Shown: piece after piece, positions 32,693 through 34,703 of the stretch | Layout: each line of letters starts with the position of its first letter | Numbering within the stretch: position 1 is the stretch's first letter | Assembly: GCA_900552015.1 (NCBI GenBank) | Contig: URXY01000015.1 | Location: 1 to 34,703, forward strand | Direction of reading: 5' to 3' | Length of the DNA: 34,703 nucleotides | Source of the DNA: an uncultured Eubacteriales bacterium | Lineage (GTDB): Bacteria; Bacillota; Clostridia; Oscillospirales; Oscillospiraceae | Notes under the pieces: generated by a model | What the model was told of the DNA's origin: nothing | Database searches by the model: none | The model's input: only the letters and a program-made list of their open reading frames with translations | Position numbers and translations under genes: made by a program

Positions 32693-33874
32693 TTACTTGA
32701 CTGCCGCGAGCAGGGCATCCACGCGGTCGGTCTTCTCCCAGGCAACGCCGAGGTCCTCGCGGCCCATGTGGCCATAAGCGGCGAGCTGGCGGTAGATGGG
32801 GCGGCGCAGGTCGAGGTCGCGGATGATGGCGGTCGGGCGCAGGTCGAAGACCTTCTCAACAGCCTCTTCGAGCCTGCCGTCGTCGACCTTGCCGGTGCCA
32901 AACGTCTCAACGAGCACGCTCACGGGATGGGCAACGCCGATGGCGTAGGCGAGCTGGACCTGGCACTTGTCGGCAAGGCCGGCAGCCACGATGTTCTTTG
33001 CCACATAACGCGCGGCGTAAGCAGCGGAGCGGTCGACCTTCGTCGGGTCCTTGCCGGAGAACGCGCCGCCGCCGTGCGGGGCGCTGCCACCATAGGTATC
33101 AACGATGATCTTGCGGCCGGTCAGACCGCTGTCTCCCTGCGGGCCGCCGATGACAAAGCGGCCGGTCGGATTGACATAAATTTTCGTATTCTCATCCATC
33201 AGCTCTGCGGGAACGGTCGGCTTGATGACCAACTCGATCATGTCCTTACGGATGGTCTCAAGCGAGACCTCGGGCGCGTGCTGGGTGGAGAGGACGACGG
33301 TGTCGACGCGGGAGGGCTTGCCGTTTTCATCGTACTCGACCGTCACCTGCGTCTTGCCGTCGGGGCGGAGATAGTCGACAAGGCCCTGCTTGCGCACGTC
33401 GGTCAGCTTCTTTGCCATCTTATGGGAAAGAGAGATGGCGAGCGGCATCAGCTCAGGCGTCTCGGTGCAGGCGTAGCCGAACATCATGCCCTGGTCGCCC
33501 GCGCCGTTGTCGAGCTCGCTCGCACCGCTCTCCTTGTTTTCAAAGGAGTTGTCCACGCCCATCGCGATATCGCTGCTCTGCTCGTCGATATTCGTGATGA
33601 CACCGCAGGTGTCGCAGTCGAAGCCGTACTTCGCGCGGTCATAGCCGATGTCGCGGATGACACCGCGCGCGATCTTCGGGATATCGACGTAGCAATTGGT
33701 CGTGATCTCACCCATGATGTGGACAAGACCGGTGGAGACGGTCGTCTCGCAGGCCACGCGGCCGTTGGGGTCTTTTTCAAGGATGGCGTCGAGCACCGCG
33801 TCGGAGATCTGGTCGCAGATCTTGTCGGGATGCCCTTCAGTGACGGATTCGGAGGTAAATAAGCGTTTTGCCAT
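32693..33874 (-). CDS. metK: S-adenosylmethionine synthetase MetK
   Basis: 393 residues, full length. Signatures: SVTEGHPDKICDQISDA at the N-terminus, GAGDQGMMFGYA (about residues 114-125), and the GGGAFSGKDPTKVDRSAAY loop that binds ATP and phosphate. It makes SAM from methionine and ATP in the cytoplasm. ATG 33874 follows GAAAGGAAG. Expression is controlled by the SAM-I riboswitch upstream. It converges with the radical SAM gene. Confidence 0.97.
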   Translation of the reverse strand: MAKRLFTSESVTEGHPDKICDQISDAVLDAILEKDPNGRVACETTVSTGLVHIMGEITTNCYVDIPKIARGVIRDIGYDRAKYGFDCDTCGVITNIDEQSSDIAMGVDNSFENKESGASELDNGAGDQGMMFGYACTETPELMPLAISLSHKMAKKLTDVRKQGLVDYLRPDGKTQVTVEYDENGKPSRVDTVVLSTQHAPEVSLETIRKDMIELVIKPTVPAELMDENTKIYVNPTGRFVIGGPQGDSGLTGRKIIVDTYGGSAPHGGGAFSGKDPTKVDRSAAYAARYVAKNIVAAGLADKCQVQLAYAIGVAHPVSVLVETFGTGKVDDGRLEEAVEKVFDLRPTAIIRDLDLRRPIYRQLAAYGHMGREDLGVAWEKTDRVDALLAAVK

Positions 33875-33904
33875 GGTTGCATTTCTTCCTTTCTCATTGT
33901 TGGG

Positions 33905-33941
33905 AAAAACAAAAAATACCCTGTCGAATCGACAGGGTATC
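33905..33941 (-). terminator. SAM riboswitch terminator before metK
   Basis: ATACCCTGTCG/CGACAGGGTAT (33940-33930, 33926-33916) followed by TTTTTTGTTTTT on the minus strand, just after the aptamer. Confidence 0.85.
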
Positions 33942-33956
33942 GCGTTTTCTGCTCTT

Positions 33957-34054
33957 CCTCATCTTTCGATTCGTTCGTCGGATTTGGCACCTTGCCTCTT
34001 TGGGCAGGTTGTCGTGGCGTCATCGGGCCGTTCCCTCAACCACTCTTGATGAAG
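33957..34054 (-). promoter_or_regulatory. SAM-I riboswitch (S box)
   Basis: On the minus strand CTTCATCAAGAGTGGTTGAG then GGAACGGCCCGATGA, later CGACAACCTGCC and AAGGTGCCAAATCC, ending with GAAAGATGAGG. These match the S-box consensus. P1 is CTTCATC/GATGAGG. High SAM should favour the terminator and stop metK expression. Confidence 0.93.
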
Positions 34055-34082
34055 TATTCACTTGGTGCTTTCGCTGAAAAGT

Positions 34083-34110
34083 ATTGTAGCACATTTGGAC
34101 GTTTTGTCAA
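34083..34110 (-). promoter_or_regulatory. metK promoter
   Basis: -35 TTGACA (34110-34105), 16-bp spacer, -10 TACAAT (34088-34083). Confidence 0.75.
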
Positions 34111-34158
34111 GTGACATTTCCCCGAAAACGCCCAAAAACGCCGTCAAACGCCCCTCTC

Positions 34159-34187
34159 TTGCAATTTTTGAAAAAAGGTGCTACAGT
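34159..34187 (+). promoter_or_regulatory. Promoter of the MBOAT gene
   Basis: -35 TTGCAA (34159-34164), 17-bp spacer, -10 TACAGT (34182-34187). Confidence 0.5.
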
Positions 34188-34244
34188 GAGAGAACTTTGC
34201 ACACCTCTTCATAAACTATTACTTTCACGGGAGCTTATTTTGCC

Positions 34245-34703
34245 ATGGTCTTCAGCAGTGTCAGCTTTCTTGTTTTCTTTCTCCCCTGCCTACTCGTTCT
34301 CTATTTTATCGTACCGCACCGGTACCGCGGGGCGCGCAATTTCATCCTGCTCGCCTTCAGTCTCGCCTTCTATGCCTGCGGCGGGCCAAGGTTTCTGCTG
34401 CTCATGCTCCTCTCCATCGCCATCAACTACTGCTGCGGCCTTCTCGCGGGGCCAAAGCACCGTCCCGCCGTCCGCAGGGCGGGCGTGACGCTCGCCGCCG
34501 TGCTGGGGCTCGGGCTTCTCGGCTGGTTCAAGTATGCGGGCTTTTTCGGCGAGATGCTCCACGCCCTGATGCCCTTTATCCCTGTTATATTTTCGAACGG
34601 GGATATCACCCCACAAAGCACCTTCAAAACCGGTATCAACGCTCTCAAGAGCGATGATATAATATCCTCATGCGGACAGAGAATTTCCTGCTTCTATCTT
34701 TGT
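34245..34703 (+). CDS. MBOAT family O-acyltransferase (AlgI/DltB-like), N-terminal part, possibly interrupted
   Basis: 153 codons, open to the window edge. The N-terminus MVFSSVSFLVFFLPCLLVLY, then 'NFILLAFSLAFYACGGPRFL' and 'GLGLLGWFKYAGFFGEML', is characteristic of AlgI-type membrane acyltransferases that acetylate exopolysaccharides or cell-wall polymers. Three to four membrane helices are visible. After MPFIPV (about 34585) the family expects 'LPIGISFYTFQ', but the sequence turns to NGDITPQSTFKTGINALKSD, which is hydrophilic and unlike MBOAT. The gene may be interrupted by another element there. GGGAG lies upstream of the ATG at a rather long distance. Confidence 0.7.
   Translation, partial: MVFSSVSFLVFFLPCLLVLYFIVPHRYRGARNFILLAFSLAFYACGGPRFLLLMLLSIAINYCCGLLAGPKHRPAVRRAGVTLAAVLGLGLLGWFKYAGFFGEMLHALMPFIPVIFSNGDITPQSTFKTGINALKSDDIISSCGQRISCFYLC

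Noticed and set aside
1..34703. CRISPR array or long tandem repeats
   Set aside because: No regularly spaced direct repeats of suitable length were seen; repeats found are hairpins, IS ends and short operator-like sites.

Overview
The window looks like a chromosomal piece of an anaerobic, gut-type Clostridia genome, probably Oscillospiraceae-like. The basis is a complete selenocysteine-dependent glycine reductase operon behind a tandem glycine riboswitch, linked selA-selB-selC genes, an S-box (SAM-I) riboswitch on metK, strong AGGAGG ribosome binding sites and moderately high GC. The genus assignment is inference.

Left part (1-7400) is an accessory region full of remnants. It holds the last codons of a tyrosine recombinase, a small DUF6809-like gene, a MntA-type nucleotidyltransferase whose partner hepT has lost its middle, a BlaI/M56 pair with a clear operator but a frameshifted sensor, a decayed DUF4340 gene, a 26-nt tRNA 3' end with terminator (likely an integration scar), and a small HUH replication-protein element with about 600 bp of GC-rich noncoding DNA.

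Middle left (7400-14760): a PucR-type regulator, an NCS1/CodB-type permease and a DUF917 (S-methyl-thiohydantoin desulfurase-like) enzyme form a co-directional catabolic cassette. It is followed by an intact IS66-family element (tnpA, tnpB, tnpC) with recognisable ends and a 7/8 matching target duplication, then tRNA-Pro(CGG).

Core (14846-27170, all minus strand): selA-selB, then selC with its own promoter, then the glycine-controlled operon grdX-grdE-grdB-trxB-trxA-grdA-grdC-grdD plus an unrecognised 97-residue ORF. GrdB and GrdA each contain one in-frame UGA read as selenocysteine, so both are cut or shortened by plain ORF calling. The operon supplies protein B (GrdB/GrdE), protein A (GrdA), protein C (GrdC/GrdD) and the thioredoxin system that reduces protein A. 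Together they reduce glycine to acetyl phosphate and ammonia. selD is not in the window.

Right part (27180-34703): a YwaF/TIGR02206 membrane protein, an N-acyl-D-amino-acid deacylase divergent from a small membrane protein, a small alarmone synthetase followed by a radical SAM/SPASM protein, metK under SAM-I control, and the start of an MBOAT acyltransferase whose reading diverges from the family near 34585.
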